Part shown: piece by piece, positions 8,253 through 16,859 of the stretch | Position numbering within the stretch: position 1 is the first letter of the stretch | Layout of the letters: every line of letters begins with the position of its first letter | Assembly: GCF_014925405.1 (NCBI RefSeq) | Contig: NZ_AQHJ01000035.1 | Coordinates: 248,001-312,000, forward strand | DNA from: Pseudoalteromonas ulvae UL12 | Lineage (GTDB): Bacteria > Pseudomonadota > Gammaproteobacteria > Enterobacterales > Alteromonadaceae | DNA: 64,000 bases | Direction of reading: 5' to 3' | Program-made: the position numbers and the translations under genes | Notes under the pieces: model-generated | The model's input: the letters and a program-made list of their open reading frames with translations, nothing else | Database searches by the model: none | Told to the model about the DNA's origin: nothing

Positions 8253-9953
8253 TTAAAACTTAATCACAGTTGAGACTGCTACATCTTTACTGGTTTCAAT
8301 AGATAAGGTGATATGTCGCTGTTGCCAGTCGATATCGATGAGCCCATAATTACTCCCTGACTTGTTGATTAAATGACGGTTACTGGTAGTTAACGAATTA
8401 ATGTCTGGGCTGATTTGGCCGACAAAACCAGTGGGAATAACTGCCCCTTGTGGTGCGCACTGTCCCCATTGTCCTTCAACACCATTGTTATTACTGTCAA
8501 CTTGGGTGTAACACCAAGGTTTATCGTGATCCCGAGTTAAACAACCCTGGTAAGCCACGCCTGCATAGTTAGCTGGAAATTGACACTGCTTAGTGTAATT
8601 ACCATCACCTTTTGAATCGGCATAGACAGGTAAACGCAGTGGGTTTTCTATATGGTACGGCCAACTTTGCCCAAAGCCCGATGCGGTTATTTCATAAACC
8701 GTGGTCTGTTTACCTGTCGCTTTGTTTTCTGGAATATTTTTCTGAAGCAGTTCTCCCCAGTGTTGATCACCCGATAAAAAAATCACGGCTTTGGTTTTAC
8801 CTTGATTAATGGCTTTTTGGACTAGACGCAGTAATCGTTCGCGCTCGCTAGGCATTTCGGCCCAGGATTCATAACTGGTACCTGATAGTTCCGACTCGTT
8901 TAAAGCGGCAATGGCCTGATTAAATGCAGCCCCATCACCATAGGCGCAGTATTGATTTTTACTGCGTTCAAGGTGCAGAGGCGGTAGAACTTGAATGCCA
9001 CTGGCAATAAAAGTGATGTCTGATTCTTTGTTGAGTTGTTGTTCGAGCCATTGCCATTGGGCTTCACCTAAAATGGTGCTGTTGTCACCTTCGCATTGAC
9101 CATAATTACTGAAGGTTGGAGAGCGAAAATAACGAGCATCTAAGGTGATGACGTGGGTTTTTTCTCCCGGTTGGCCAAACATTTTGGCTTCGTAGATACC
9201 ACTTTGTTGATGGCGGCGGGGATCGTCCTCAGGCACATCAAAGTGATTTAAATAGGCTTGCTGGGCTTGCTCTCGTTTTGGATAGTGTTTGCCATCGTTG
9301 TTGCGACCAAAGTCATGATCGTCCCAAGTCGCCATCACCGGAATGTTGGCTTTTAAAAAGGCTTGGTAGTCAGGGTTACGCTTTTTGTCGTCATACTTTT
9401 GTTTCATCACTGCCATGTCAGTGGTGTCGGCATAAATGTTGTCCCCAAGCCATAAAAATAAGTCAGGTTGTTGGCCAATCAATTTTGCTAACGCTTGTGG
9501 CATGTCCCCTTGTGTTTTAAAACACGAACCTAACGCTATGCGGTCTAGGCGTTTACTTTGCAACGGCTGCGTATGAGTGAGTAACGGTTGTGGCTCTGTG
9601 GTGGGGCATTCTTCCCAGTTTTTATCGTCAACATAACACCATGGGTTTGCATGATTGAGAGTGGAGCAACCATAAAACGCTTCACCTCGATACGTCGAAG
9701 GCGTTTGGCAATGTTTACCTGTTACTGTGGTAAAAGTGGCAATGGTATCGGTTTGCACGTTGGCCCATGTTTGACCATCAATAGGCTGTTGTAAATAACA
9801 CCATTGATTAGCACCGTTGTTTTTGTTGGTGGTGCCTTGGTATTGTGTGCCTAAGTAGCTAAAACTCTGTTTACATTGTTGGTAATGCACTTCGGGTGTA
9901 GCCATGGCAATGGTAGGAAAAAGGCCGAGCAGCCAATAAGGTAAGGTTTTCAT
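8253..9953 (-). CDS. Secreted PhoD-like phosphatase with fibronectin-type-II-like modules
   Basis: The 566-residue protein has a signal peptide (1-18). Metal-site motifs of the PhoD/alkaline phosphatase D family are plain: LWLGDNIYAD (167-176), ATWDDHDFG (208-216) and FLSGDQHWGEL (392-402). It should hydrolyse phosphate esters outside the cytoplasm. Unusually, three Cys-rich modules of fibronectin-type-II character occur: a degenerate one (27-52), a good one (Cys82 to Cys116, with PWCY), and one set near the C-terminus (Cys457 to Cys499, with PWCY) before the last strands of the phosphatase fold. In animals FnII modules bind collagen or glycans; here a surface or matrix-binding role is inference. 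It is transcribed alone. Confidence 0.8.
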   Translation of the reverse strand: MKTLPYWLLGLFPTIAMATPEVHYQQCKQSFSYLGTQYQGTTNKNNGANQWCYLQQPIDGQTWANVQTDTIATFTTVTGKHCQTPSTYRGEAFYGCSTLNHANPWCYVDDKNWEECPTTEPQPLLTHTQPLQSKRLDRIALGSCFKTQGDMPQALAKLIGQQPDLFLWLGDNIYADTTDMAVMKQKYDDKKRNPDYQAFLKANIPVMATWDDHDFGRNNDGKHYPKREQAQQAYLNHFDVPEDDPRRHQQSGIYEAKMFGQPGEKTHVITLDARYFRSPTFSNYGQCEGDNSTILGEAQWQWLEQQLNKESDITFIASGIQVLPPLHLERSKNQYCAYGDGAAFNQAIAALNESELSGTSYESWAEMPSERERLLRLVQKAINQGKTKAVIFLSGDQHWGELLQKNIPENKATGKQTTVYEITASGFGQSWPYHIENPLRLPVYADSKGDGNYTKQCQFPANYAGVAYQGCLTRDHDKPWCYTQVDSNNNGVEGQWGQCAPQGAVIPTGFVGQISPDINSLTTSNRHLINKSGSNYGLIDIDWQQRHITLSIETSKDVAVSTVIKF

Positions 9954-10235
9954 CTGTGGTCCTAGTTTTGTACCCGCTCATGGTGTGTGAGCGTGACTAA
10001 TTTGGCGCATCCTGCCTCTTTTATCGTCCCTGAATACGGCGCATGATAACGGGGTTATGTGACTTTATGTGGTCATCTATGTGTCAGAAATAAGTAGCTA
10101 AGGTATTGATTTATCAATGGGCTGCGCAGCTCATTAACCTTGTTTATCTGTATAGTTTGCGACGATAGCGCTGATCGTGGCGGCTCTGTACCACGTATTA
10201 ACCAGCATGAAGTAACCATTTTTGGGTGATAAACC

Positions 10236-10700
10236 ATGTCTTTTTCTCATCATGTGCAGCTTGGCTATTTAGGTCTGCTGCCATTTTTATTTTTAACCGG
10301 CGGGTACTTTTTTACAGAAGCAGCTTGGTTGCTGCAAAGCTTTATTATTTACAGCGCAAGCATTGCATCATTTGTTGCAGGCAGTATGTGGCAACCCCCT
10401 TTACAGTTATCAACAGTGCAAGCAAACCCAAGCCCAGCGCCTACGCAGTCACATTTCCAAGCGTGGATGGTGGTGTTGGTTACCTTGCCTTTGCCCTTGG
10501 GTGTGTTTGTTAGTCAATCGGTTGCGCTGATCTGGCTAGCGATGAGTTTTATTGGTTTGTTGATGCTGCAAAAACGCTTAAATTCGTGGTCATCCCTTAG
10601 CAAAGAGTACCATCAGATGCGCGCTAAAATCACTTCAGTGGTATTTGTGTGCCACTTATTTATGTTCGCTCAGCTCAATCATAGCGGGGTCGCATTATGA
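10236..10700 (+). CDS. DUF3429 family membrane protein
   Basis: The 154-residue protein has about five membrane segments. The opening LGYLGLLPFLFL followed by IIYSASIASFVAGSMW matches the DUF3429 pattern of small inner-membrane proteins of unknown role. Its stop codon overlaps the next start (ATGA at 10697-10700), so it is cotranslated with the Trp-rich small protein. These two families are often neighbours in marine gammaproteobacteria. Confidence 0.7.
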   Translation: MSFSHHVQLGYLGLLPFLFLTGGYFFTEAAWLLQSFIIYSASIASFVAGSMWQPPLQLSTVQANPSPAPTQSHFQAWMVVLVTLPLPLGVFVSQSVALIWLAMSFIGLLMLQKRLNSWSSLSKEYHQMRAKITSVVFVCHLFMFAQLNHSGVAL

Positions 10701-10912
10701 ACCGAGTCAATCCTAAAGCATTGTTGCACAGTAAATGGACCGCAGCGCAGCCTCAAAATAAAGAGAAGCATTTTACCATTACCGAAGTTGAATTTGATGA
10801 AGACAAAGCGGTGAGCCGCTGCATTATTCAAGCGGTGATGACGCTCAATGAATACCAGATAAACTGGCGTGATTTAAAGCAACCTGCAATTTGGCGTCAA
10901 GGATGGTGCTAA
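10697..10912 (+). CDS. Small Trp-rich protein, TIGR02450 family
   Basis: A 71-residue protein with the full pattern of the TIGR02450 family: an NPK-LL-SKWTA-QPQNKEKHF opening, a central strand pair, and a closing NWRDLKQPAIWRQGWC. The family is small, soluble and uncharacterised. Translation is coupled to the DUF3429 gene by a four-base overlap. Confidence 0.75.
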   Translation: MNRVNPKALLHSKWTAAQPQNKEKHFTITEVEFDEDKAVSRCIIQAVMTLNEYQINWRDLKQPAIWRQGWC

Positions 10913-11003
10913 TAAAGTGAATGGTTGGGGTCTTTTGTTGAAAATGACAATAGAGCTTTAAACAGAGCCAAAAACAAACTGTGAATTTTACTAATTGTGC
11001 AAC

Positions 11004-11037
11004 GAGGCTGGTATTTTTTAACTTAAACAACAGCCTC
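11004..11037. repeat. Inverted repeat near a gene 3' end
   Basis: GAGGCTG and CAGCCTC are separated by 20 bases, just beyond the stop of the DUF6435 gene. No clear T-run follows, so it is listed as a hairpin only. Confidence 0.35.
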
Positions 11038-11049
11038 TAACGCTAAAGG

Positions 11050-11226
11050 TTACTTTTTAGCGAGTTCAAGCTCTTCAATTTTTTTCCACAAATTTTCAGC
11101 GTCTAAGGTCAACATCGAATAACTCCTAATATCACCTTTTCTTTGTGCATGCATGGCTTGTTCGAGCAAAGCATCGTATTGTTTTTTGAGCTTTTTAGTC
11201 GGATCTGATTTTAAAAAACTAAACAT
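11050..11226 (-). CDS. DUF6435 family small protein
   Basis: A 58-residue charged helical protein, MFSFLKSDPTKKLKKQYD, followed by a LLEQAMHAQRKGDI segment and a lysine-rich end. The opening and the AMHAQR-GDI core match the small DUF6435 family found widely in marine gammaproteobacteria. ATG 11226 gives the usual family start; an in-frame ATG lies two codons earlier. Function is unknown. It is a single-gene unit. Confidence 0.65.
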   Translation of the reverse strand: MFSFLKSDPTKKLKKQYDALLEQAMHAQRKGDIRSYSMLTLDAENLWKKIEELELAKK

Positions 11227-11441
11227 GGGCATCTCTGATGGTCATTTTGATGGAGATTGATACGTGGCGGGTTTTAAAAATGATCATAAAAATTCGAGTC
11301 AGTGCTGATTGTGAACTAAAGTCAGTCTAGCAGCGTATTAACAAGGTAATTTAAATCAACGAATGTCGGCTCAAATGATAAAACTGTCATCAAGACGGGT
11401 TTTAATCTTTAAAGTCCTAAAAATAAAGGTTCTCATCATAA

Positions 11442-12599
11442 ATGGATGACGTGAGTCGCTTGGCCAAAGAAGGCATTTTATTATTCCAGTGCATTTTTCA
11501 GCATTTGAACCTTACGCCTGTGGTGCATTTTGAGCTCGAAGGAGGGTATCAACCTCTCAAAGTTGGCGCTGAGATTAAACACAATGCCGCAGATCTGGCT
11601 AGGATCAATCGTCGTTTAGCTATGCTTGGAATTAACGGTGAGCTAAAACCTGAATATTGGCGTAATCAGTGGGAATACGTATCGTTGTTTAACGGCCAAG
11701 ATCCACTCACTGAAGCTTATGATTTGGCCCGTACCATGCGATTATTACCCCGTTTGTTTTTTGAACAGGGGATCCAAGCGGTGTATATCAAACCTGTTCT
11801 TTGGGCGGGTGACACGGCTCGTTTGGCTAAAGGAAATCACACTATTTTTGCCGATGGGATGCAATTGGTGCACATCCCTAATGCTGTTCAGGTTAATGTT
11901 AGCGTCAATGATCAGTTTGGACGTAATTTAGTGCCACAAGCCGAATTTGGTGCGCGACTCCAACATGAATTTTTACAATCAAGCTTAGATTGCTGCCTGT
12001 TGTACTTGCCTGAAGAAGAAGCGTTTGAACGCCTCGCTTTAAAACAAAACTATCAATTAGATGCTGAGTTAAGTTCACCTGAAGATATCTCGGGGGGGCA
12101 TCAAGGCAGCGTGGCACTTTACAAAGAGCATGGCAAACATAATCAACTAATGGGTGAAACCCCGTTAATTGTTGGGCTAGATCAAAAAGCTTTAATCAGC
12201 CAAGTCGATTGGTATGCGACTGCGCGAATAGAGCATCGATTGGGTGCGGCGAGCATGCGTTATAACCCCTATCTCAACGTATTATTTGCCCTTGGTAATG
12301 TATTTAATACTGTATCGCATTACCTAAATCCAAATGGATTGTTTGAACTCTCTCACTGCCACACTGCGGCCCCTTTTTTTAGTGCCCAGCAATTACCAAA
12401 GTCTTTGCACAATTCGGCACAAGGGCTTGGGGCCATTACATTGTTTGAACAACAAACATGGTTATCTGACACCTTGGCTGCAGCTTATTCCTACGCATTG
12501 AAACACGACATCACCTCTGGCTGGCAACTTGAAGACAGCGTTCGATTAAAAACGGCCGTACTAAACCAATACCACCCTCAACCCGTATTACTGACATAA
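11442..12599 (+). CDS. Glutamine-synthetase-like protein preceding ovoA
   Basis: The 385-residue protein is not a standard enzyme I can name. Its C-terminal half holds ARIEHRLGAASMRYNPYLN (Arg262 to Asn275-Pro-Tyr), which resembles the RIE-R-----NPYL segment that closes the active site of glutamine synthetases. A VQVNVSVND strand before it resembles the region around the synthetase substrate histidine, though the histidine itself is not conserved. If the match holds it may join an amine to a carboxylate using ATP. The stop lies only 14 bases before ovoA, so the two genes are surely cotranscribed, suggesting a role in ovothiol metabolism. Both the fold and the role are inferences. Confidence 0.55.
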   Translation: MDDVSRLAKEGILLFQCIFQHLNLTPVVHFELEGGYQPLKVGAEIKHNAADLARINRRLAMLGINGELKPEYWRNQWEYVSLFNGQDPLTEAYDLARTMRLLPRLFFEQGIQAVYIKPVLWAGDTARLAKGNHTIFADGMQLVHIPNAVQVNVSVNDQFGRNLVPQAEFGARLQHEFLQSSLDCCLLYLPEEEAFERLALKQNYQLDAELSSPEDISGGHQGSVALYKEHGKHNQLMGETPLIVGLDQKALISQVDWYATARIEHRLGAASMRYNPYLNVLFALGNVFNTVSHYLNPNGLFELSHCHTAAPFFSAQQLPKSLHNSAQGLGAITLFEQQTWLSDTLAAAYSYALKHDITSGWQLEDSVRLKTAVLNQYHPQPVLLT

Positions 12600-12613
12600 A
12601 TAAATAGTAGATA

Positions 12614-14737
12614 ATGACTATGACTAAACTTGTTACGACCTTAAAGCCGCCTCTATTAACGGGCGCAAACATTGAAGAAAAACGTGCCCACATCAAAGCA
12701 TATTTCAACAACAGTTGGGCACAGTATGAGTCGTTGTTCAGCAATATTAACAAGGATGATGCCTTTTATATTAAAGCTGAATCGCTGCGTCATCCGCTGG
12801 TATTTTATTTTGGTCATACCGCAACGTTTTATATCAACAAATTGATTTTGGGTAAGTACATCGATACGCGGATTAACCCTCATTTAGAGTCGATTTGCGC
12901 CGTAGGGGTCGATGAAATGTCATGGGATGATCTCAACAGTGAAAACTATGATTGGCCTGAGATTGATGAAGTCAGGGCGTATCGCAAGCAGGTTAGCACC
13001 TTAATTAATGACATCATTGATACCATGCCACTGAGTTTGCCGATTAAGCCTGACTCGTTAGCGTGGATTGTGTTGATGGGTATTGAGCATGAACGTATCC
13101 ACCTTGAAACGTCATCTGTGATTATTCGTATGCTCGGGCTTGAGCATTTAACGCCTGTTGAAGGCTGGCAGCCTTGCCCGGATTCGTCATCAGCCCCAAC
13201 CAACAGCTTAGTGCCTCAAACAGGTCGACAGGTACAACTCGGTAAACCGGATACCAACGCAACCTATGGCTGGGATAATGAATATGGTGAGAAGCAAGTG
13301 GCAGTGGCAGACTTTTCTGCTAGTCAGTATTTAGTCTCCAATCAAGAGTTTTTAGCGTTTGTTGAAGCAGGAGGCTACCAACAACCACAGTACTGGACGT
13401 CAGAAGGGCAGCTGTGGCTTGCTTCAATGAAACCACAGCTTCCACGCTTTTGGTTTAAACGCGGTGATGTTTTGTACCAGCGTAATTTATTAAGTGAAAT
13501 ACCTTTACCGCTTAATTGGCCTGTTGAGGTCAATTATCTTGAAGCAAAAGCATTTTGTAATTGGCTGGCAGAAAGTTCTGGCCGACACATTCGTTTGCCG
13601 ACAGAAGCTGAGTGGCAGTTAATGCGAGAAACACAGCCAGAAGATCTCACTACTTGGTCTGAAGCTCCTGGTAACACAAACTTAGAGTTTTTTGCTTCAT
13701 CATGCCCGGTTAATCGTTTTCAAACCAATGGCTTGTTTGATGTCCTTGGAAATGTTTGGCAGTGGACAGAAACCCCAATAGATGGCTTTACAGGTTTTAA
13801 AGTGCATCCGCTCTACGATGATTTCTCAACGCCAACGTTTGACGGCAAGCATAACCTAATCAAAGGGGGATCTTGGATATCGACCGGTAATGAAGCGGTG
13901 ATGCACTCGCGTTATGCCTTTCGTCGTCACTTTTTCCAGCATGCAGGTTTTCGTTACATCGAAAGTGACTCTGCCGATGTGCCCGTTGAACCGGTTGCGA
14001 GTTATGAAATGGATGCAACCATTGCCAATGAGCTCGCAGCCCATTATGGCCAAGCCGATAACTCATTTGTCAATAATTTAGTCTCTGCGGTGAGTACCAT
14101 GATGGCGCAGTTCTCAGGTAAAAATTTGGTAACACACCGTGCCCTTGATATTGGCTGTTCAGTAGGGCGTGGCACGTTTGAGCTAGCGCGCTATTTTGAG
14201 CATGTCGATGGGATTGATTTTACCGCACGTAATATCCAACATGCGCTGGCATTTAAAGAAGGGCAACCGCTGCGCTTTGCACCGCCTAGCGAAGGGCAAT
14301 TAGTCGAGTTTTTCGAAGTCACCACACAGCAACTCGAACTCAATGAACTTGCTGCTAAAGTTGAATTTTATCAAGGTGATGGCCACAATTTAAAACCTCA
14401 ATTTACTGGGTATGATTTAATATTTTGTAATTTAGTGCTCAGCGATGTTTATGATCCCGCAGCGTTTTTAACTGCGCTCACTCAGCGATTAAACCCGGCT
14501 GGTATATTGGTACTTAATAATGATTATCAATGGAAAACAGCCATCACTGAGCATGAAAAATGGTTAGGTGGATTTAAAGTCAATGGTGAAAACTTTACCG
14601 GACGCGATGGCTTAAATCAGCATTTAAACTCAGAGTTTACGCTGTTATCTGAGACCACGGTAAATCAGACAAACCGGATTAACTCTCGCCAAACCACACT
14701 AACGTGTTCTGAATTGACTCTTTGGCAGCGTCAATAA
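12614..14737 (+). CDS. ovoA: Ovothiol synthase OvoA, 5-histidylcysteine sulfoxide synthase with methyltransferase
   Basis: The 707-residue protein has the full OvoA layout. An N-terminal DinB-like domain carries the iron-binding HxxxHxE (His159, His163, Glu165, in EHERIHLE). A formylglycine-enzyme-like sulfoxide synthase domain spans roughly 205-445 (TYGWDNEYGE, RLPTEAEWQ, GNVWQWTE, KGGSW). A SAM-dependent methyltransferase follows from about 485, with DIGCSVGRG near 512. OvoA joins cysteine to C5 of histidine with oxygen, and its methyltransferase later methylates the imidazole to give ovothiol A. It follows the synthetase-like gene by 14 bases and precedes ovoB. Confidence 0.95.
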   Translation: MTMTKLVTTLKPPLLTGANIEEKRAHIKAYFNNSWAQYESLFSNINKDDAFYIKAESLRHPLVFYFGHTATFYINKLILGKYIDTRINPHLESICAVGVDEMSWDDLNSENYDWPEIDEVRAYRKQVSTLINDIIDTMPLSLPIKPDSLAWIVLMGIEHERIHLETSSVIIRMLGLEHLTPVEGWQPCPDSSSAPTNSLVPQTGRQVQLGKPDTNATYGWDNEYGEKQVAVADFSASQYLVSNQEFLAFVEAGGYQQPQYWTSEGQLWLASMKPQLPRFWFKRGDVLYQRNLLSEIPLPLNWPVEVNYLEAKAFCNWLAESSGRHIRLPTEAEWQLMRETQPEDLTTWSEAPGNTNLEFFASSCPVNRFQTNGLFDVLGNVWQWTETPIDGFTGFKVHPLYDDFSTPTFDGKHNLIKGGSWISTGNEAVMHSRYAFRRHFFQHAGFRYIESDSADVPVEPVASYEMDATIANELAAHYGQADNSFVNNLVSAVSTMMAQFSGKNLVTHRALDIGCSVGRGTFELARYFEHVDGIDFTARNIQHALAFKEGQPLRFAPPSEGQLVEFFEVTTQQLELNELAAKVEFYQGDGHNLKPQFTGYDLIFCNLVLSDVYDPAAFLTALTQRLNPAGILVLNNDYQWKTAITEHEKWLGGFKVNGENFTGRDGLNQHLNSEFTLLSETTVNQTNRINSRQTTLTCSELTLWQRQ

Positions 14738-14758
14738 TATTCACACTCAGCCTGTTTT

Positions 14759-14781
14759 CGGCCTCTATATGAGGCCGTTTT
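14759..14781 (+). terminator. Terminator-like hairpin between ovoA and ovoB
   Basis: CGGCCTC-TATAT-GAGGCCG followed by TTTTAATT. It lies in the short gap before ovoB and could reduce read-through from ovoA. Confidence 0.6.
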
Positions 14782-14807
14782 AATTGACCGTTTTTAAGGA
14801 AGCATTA

Positions 14808-15950
14808 ATGGCCACGCTAACATTTGAACAACCTAAGCATTTAGCGTTTGTACAAAAGCTTGAGGCGGATATTCGTTTTAATTTAAGTGATTCGTGTGCA
14901 CAAGGTCTCTACCTTGATGAATTAATCGCATTACAACCGAATGCGTTACAAGGAGTGAATTTAGGCTATGCACCTATTCAAGGTGCGTTTTTGCTACGTG
15001 AACAAATTGCTAAATTTCACAGTGCCGGGCTCTCAACCCCATTTAATGCTGAGCAAGTTGCGACTTTTTGCGGTGCGCAAGAAGCCATTTTTGCGGTTAT
15101 GAGCAGCTTGTTGTCTCCTGATGATGAGGTGATTGTATTCACGCCCTGTTATCCATCATTGGCTCATTTACCAACAGTGCTCGGGGCAAAGGTGCACACT
15201 ATTGCACTGCAAGCATCGCAAAAGTGGCAATATGATATTGATGCCTTAGCGGAGCATATCAATGAACGGACGCGGTTAATTATTGTTAATACGCCACATA
15301 ACCCAACGGGCACAGTGTTAAGTGCGCAGCAAGCTGAGCGAATTTGCCAATTGGCGGCCAAGTACAGCTGTTATATTTTGGCCGATGAAGTGGCGCTTCA
15401 TGGTTATAGCGCAGAGCAGCCATTGAGCAGTTTATTTAGCGAGTATGACAAAACCATTCATTTAGGGGTGATGTCAAAAAGTTTGGGGTTAGCTGGGCTT
15501 AGGGTGGGGTGGGCGATTACGCAAGATCGGGAATTGCTGCAAAATATGCTGAACGCTAAAACGTTTACATCAATTTGTTGCTCTGCGGTGGATGAGCAGC
15601 TTGCACGAGTGGCTTTGTTACACAGTGAACAAATACTGGCACAAAATAATCAGCAAATTCGCGACAATATCGCCCATTTTGAGCGCTTTATTACCGCTTA
15701 TGCGGGCTTGTTTTCTTGGCACGCTCCGCAAGCGGGCTCTCTTGCCTTAGTTAAATTTAACCATGCCATGCCTGTTGAAACGCTTGCTGTGGCACTGGCA
15801 CAGCAGCAACATACGCTGATTTTACCAAGCAGTGTATTTGATTTAGCGGGTAATTATTTTCGGTTAGGGCTTGGCAACAAACACTTTGCGCAAGGGCTGG
15901 CACGACTGTCTGCTTTGATAGATGAGCAAGATCTTTATCATTCACCTTAA
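14808..15950 (+). CDS. ovoB: OvoB-like PLP-dependent sulfoxide lyase
   Basis: A 380-residue fold-type I PLP enzyme. It shows the aminotransferase-family landmarks NTPHNPTG, ADEVALHGY and the PLP lysine Lys224 in MSKSLGLAGLRVGW. In ovothiol synthesis OvoB cleaves the 5-histidylcysteine sulfoxide made by OvoA to release 5-thiohistidine, which OvoA then methylates. The role rests mainly on position right after ovoA; the fold alone would only say aminotransferase/C-S lyase. ATG 14808 follows AAGGA by seven bases; a longer in-frame TTG start is less likely. Confidence 0.85.
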   Translation: MATLTFEQPKHLAFVQKLEADIRFNLSDSCAQGLYLDELIALQPNALQGVNLGYAPIQGAFLLREQIAKFHSAGLSTPFNAEQVATFCGAQEAIFAVMSSLLSPDDEVIVFTPCYPSLAHLPTVLGAKVHTIALQASQKWQYDIDALAEHINERTRLIIVNTPHNPTGTVLSAQQAERICQLAAKYSCYILADEVALHGYSAEQPLSSLFSEYDKTIHLGVMSKSLGLAGLRVGWAITQDRELLQNMLNAKTFTSICCSAVDEQLARVALLHSEQILAQNNQQIRDNIAHFERFITAYAGLFSWHAPQAGSLALVKFNHAMPVETLAVALAQQQHTLILPSSVFDLAGNYFRLGLGNKHFAQGLARLSALIDEQDLYHSP

Positions 15951-15985
15951 GCGCGATGGCAGTAAGCTCATGCGCTTAAAGTGTA

Positions 15986-16019
15986 CCAACATAAATAGAG
16001 AGTTCATTGCTTATGTTGG
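15986..16019. repeat. Inverted repeat between convergent genes
   Basis: CCAACATAA and TTATGTTGG, separated by 16 bases. It may act as a transcript end for ovoB, though no T-run follows. Confidence 0.4.
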
Positions 16020-16022
16020 ACC

Positions 16023-16052
16023 GTTATTTAACTTAAGCTCAGGTTAAATAAC
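16023..16052. repeat. Inverted repeat overlapping the nitroreductase stop codon
   Basis: GTTATTTAAC and GTTAAATAAC, separated by 10 bases. The right arm includes the stop codon of the nitroreductase gene; a possible transcript end. Confidence 0.4.
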
Positions 16053-16700
16053 TTGTAATACATCTTGCGCCGCAAGTCGTGATTTTGGCAACGCGACATT
16101 GTAATCTTCTTCAGGTAAATGGTATCCAAGTGCAAGCGCGACATCACAGACATAACCATTTAATTCATCTTTAAAAATTTCGCCGATCAGCTCAGCATCA
16201 ACGCCTTCCATCGGAGTCGAATCAATTCCTAAGCGCGCGGCAGCATGCATAGTATTGCCAAGCGCAATGTATGTTTGTGCTTTGGTCCATGTTGCATTGT
16301 TGCCATTGTCATCGGTATTTAAGTCCACAAAAGCAAAGGCACCAAACGCTTGCTCACGATTGTCGGCTTGAGTTCGGCCATTTTTAATATCGGCATCGAT
16401 GACTTTTGCATAATCATTGCGGCTATATTTTGGTTGATGGGCAAATAAAATAACGTGCGAAGCGGCTTTAACGTGCGGCTGATTAAATTGAAATTTATTA
16501 GCAAATGTATCGTGCATACGTTGTTTAGCCTGATCAGATTCAATCACAATAAATTTCCAAGGTTGTGAGTTAATTGATGAGGGCGACAAGCGCATTGCTT
16601 CGTAGAGCACGGCTAAATCTTGTGGTGCAATACGTTTGGTCGCATCGTATTTTTTAGTCGTGTAGCGTTTGTTTAAATCTGCAATGATCGGGTGTGTCAT
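16044..16700 (-). CDS. NfsB-like oxygen-insensitive nitroreductase
   Basis: The 218-residue flavoprotein matches the NfsB nitroreductase family in length and motifs: an RYTTKKYD start, SPSSINSQPWKFIVI (the FMN phosphate-binding segment), and YIALGNTMHAAARLGIDSTPMEG. It should use NAD(P)H and FMN to reduce nitroaromatics or quinones in the cytoplasm. It is divergent from the adjacent LysR gene, which probably controls it through the palindrome at 16786-16800. Substrate is not evident. Confidence 0.85.
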   Translation of the reverse strand: MTHPIIADLNKRYTTKKYDATKRIAPQDLAVLYEAMRLSPSSINSQPWKFIVIESDQAKQRMHDTFANKFQFNQPHVKAASHVILFAHQPKYSRNDYAKVIDADIKNGRTQADNREQAFGAFAFVDLNTDDNGNNATWTKAQTYIALGNTMHAAARLGIDSTPMEGVDAELIGEIFKDELNGYVCDVALALGYHLPEEDYNVALPKSRLAAQDVLQVI

Positions 16701-16785
16701 AGTGTGTTCCTTAGCTTATTTTCGAGCCTAGCGTGTTAGGGGTCAGTATGTTGATACTGTATGAGGGTTATAGTAGGGCTTGCTT

Positions 16786-16800
16786 TGTTTAACTTAAACA
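16786..16800. promoter_or_regulatory. Candidate LysR operator
   Basis: TGTTTAA-C-TTAAACA is a perfect palindrome in the 159-base gap between divergent nitroreductase and LysR genes. Confidence 0.45.
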
Positions 16801-16859
16801 GCATAATGTTTGAATCATTATCAAAAAATTTTAGATAATCTCAGTGCAGGTTAGATAAT

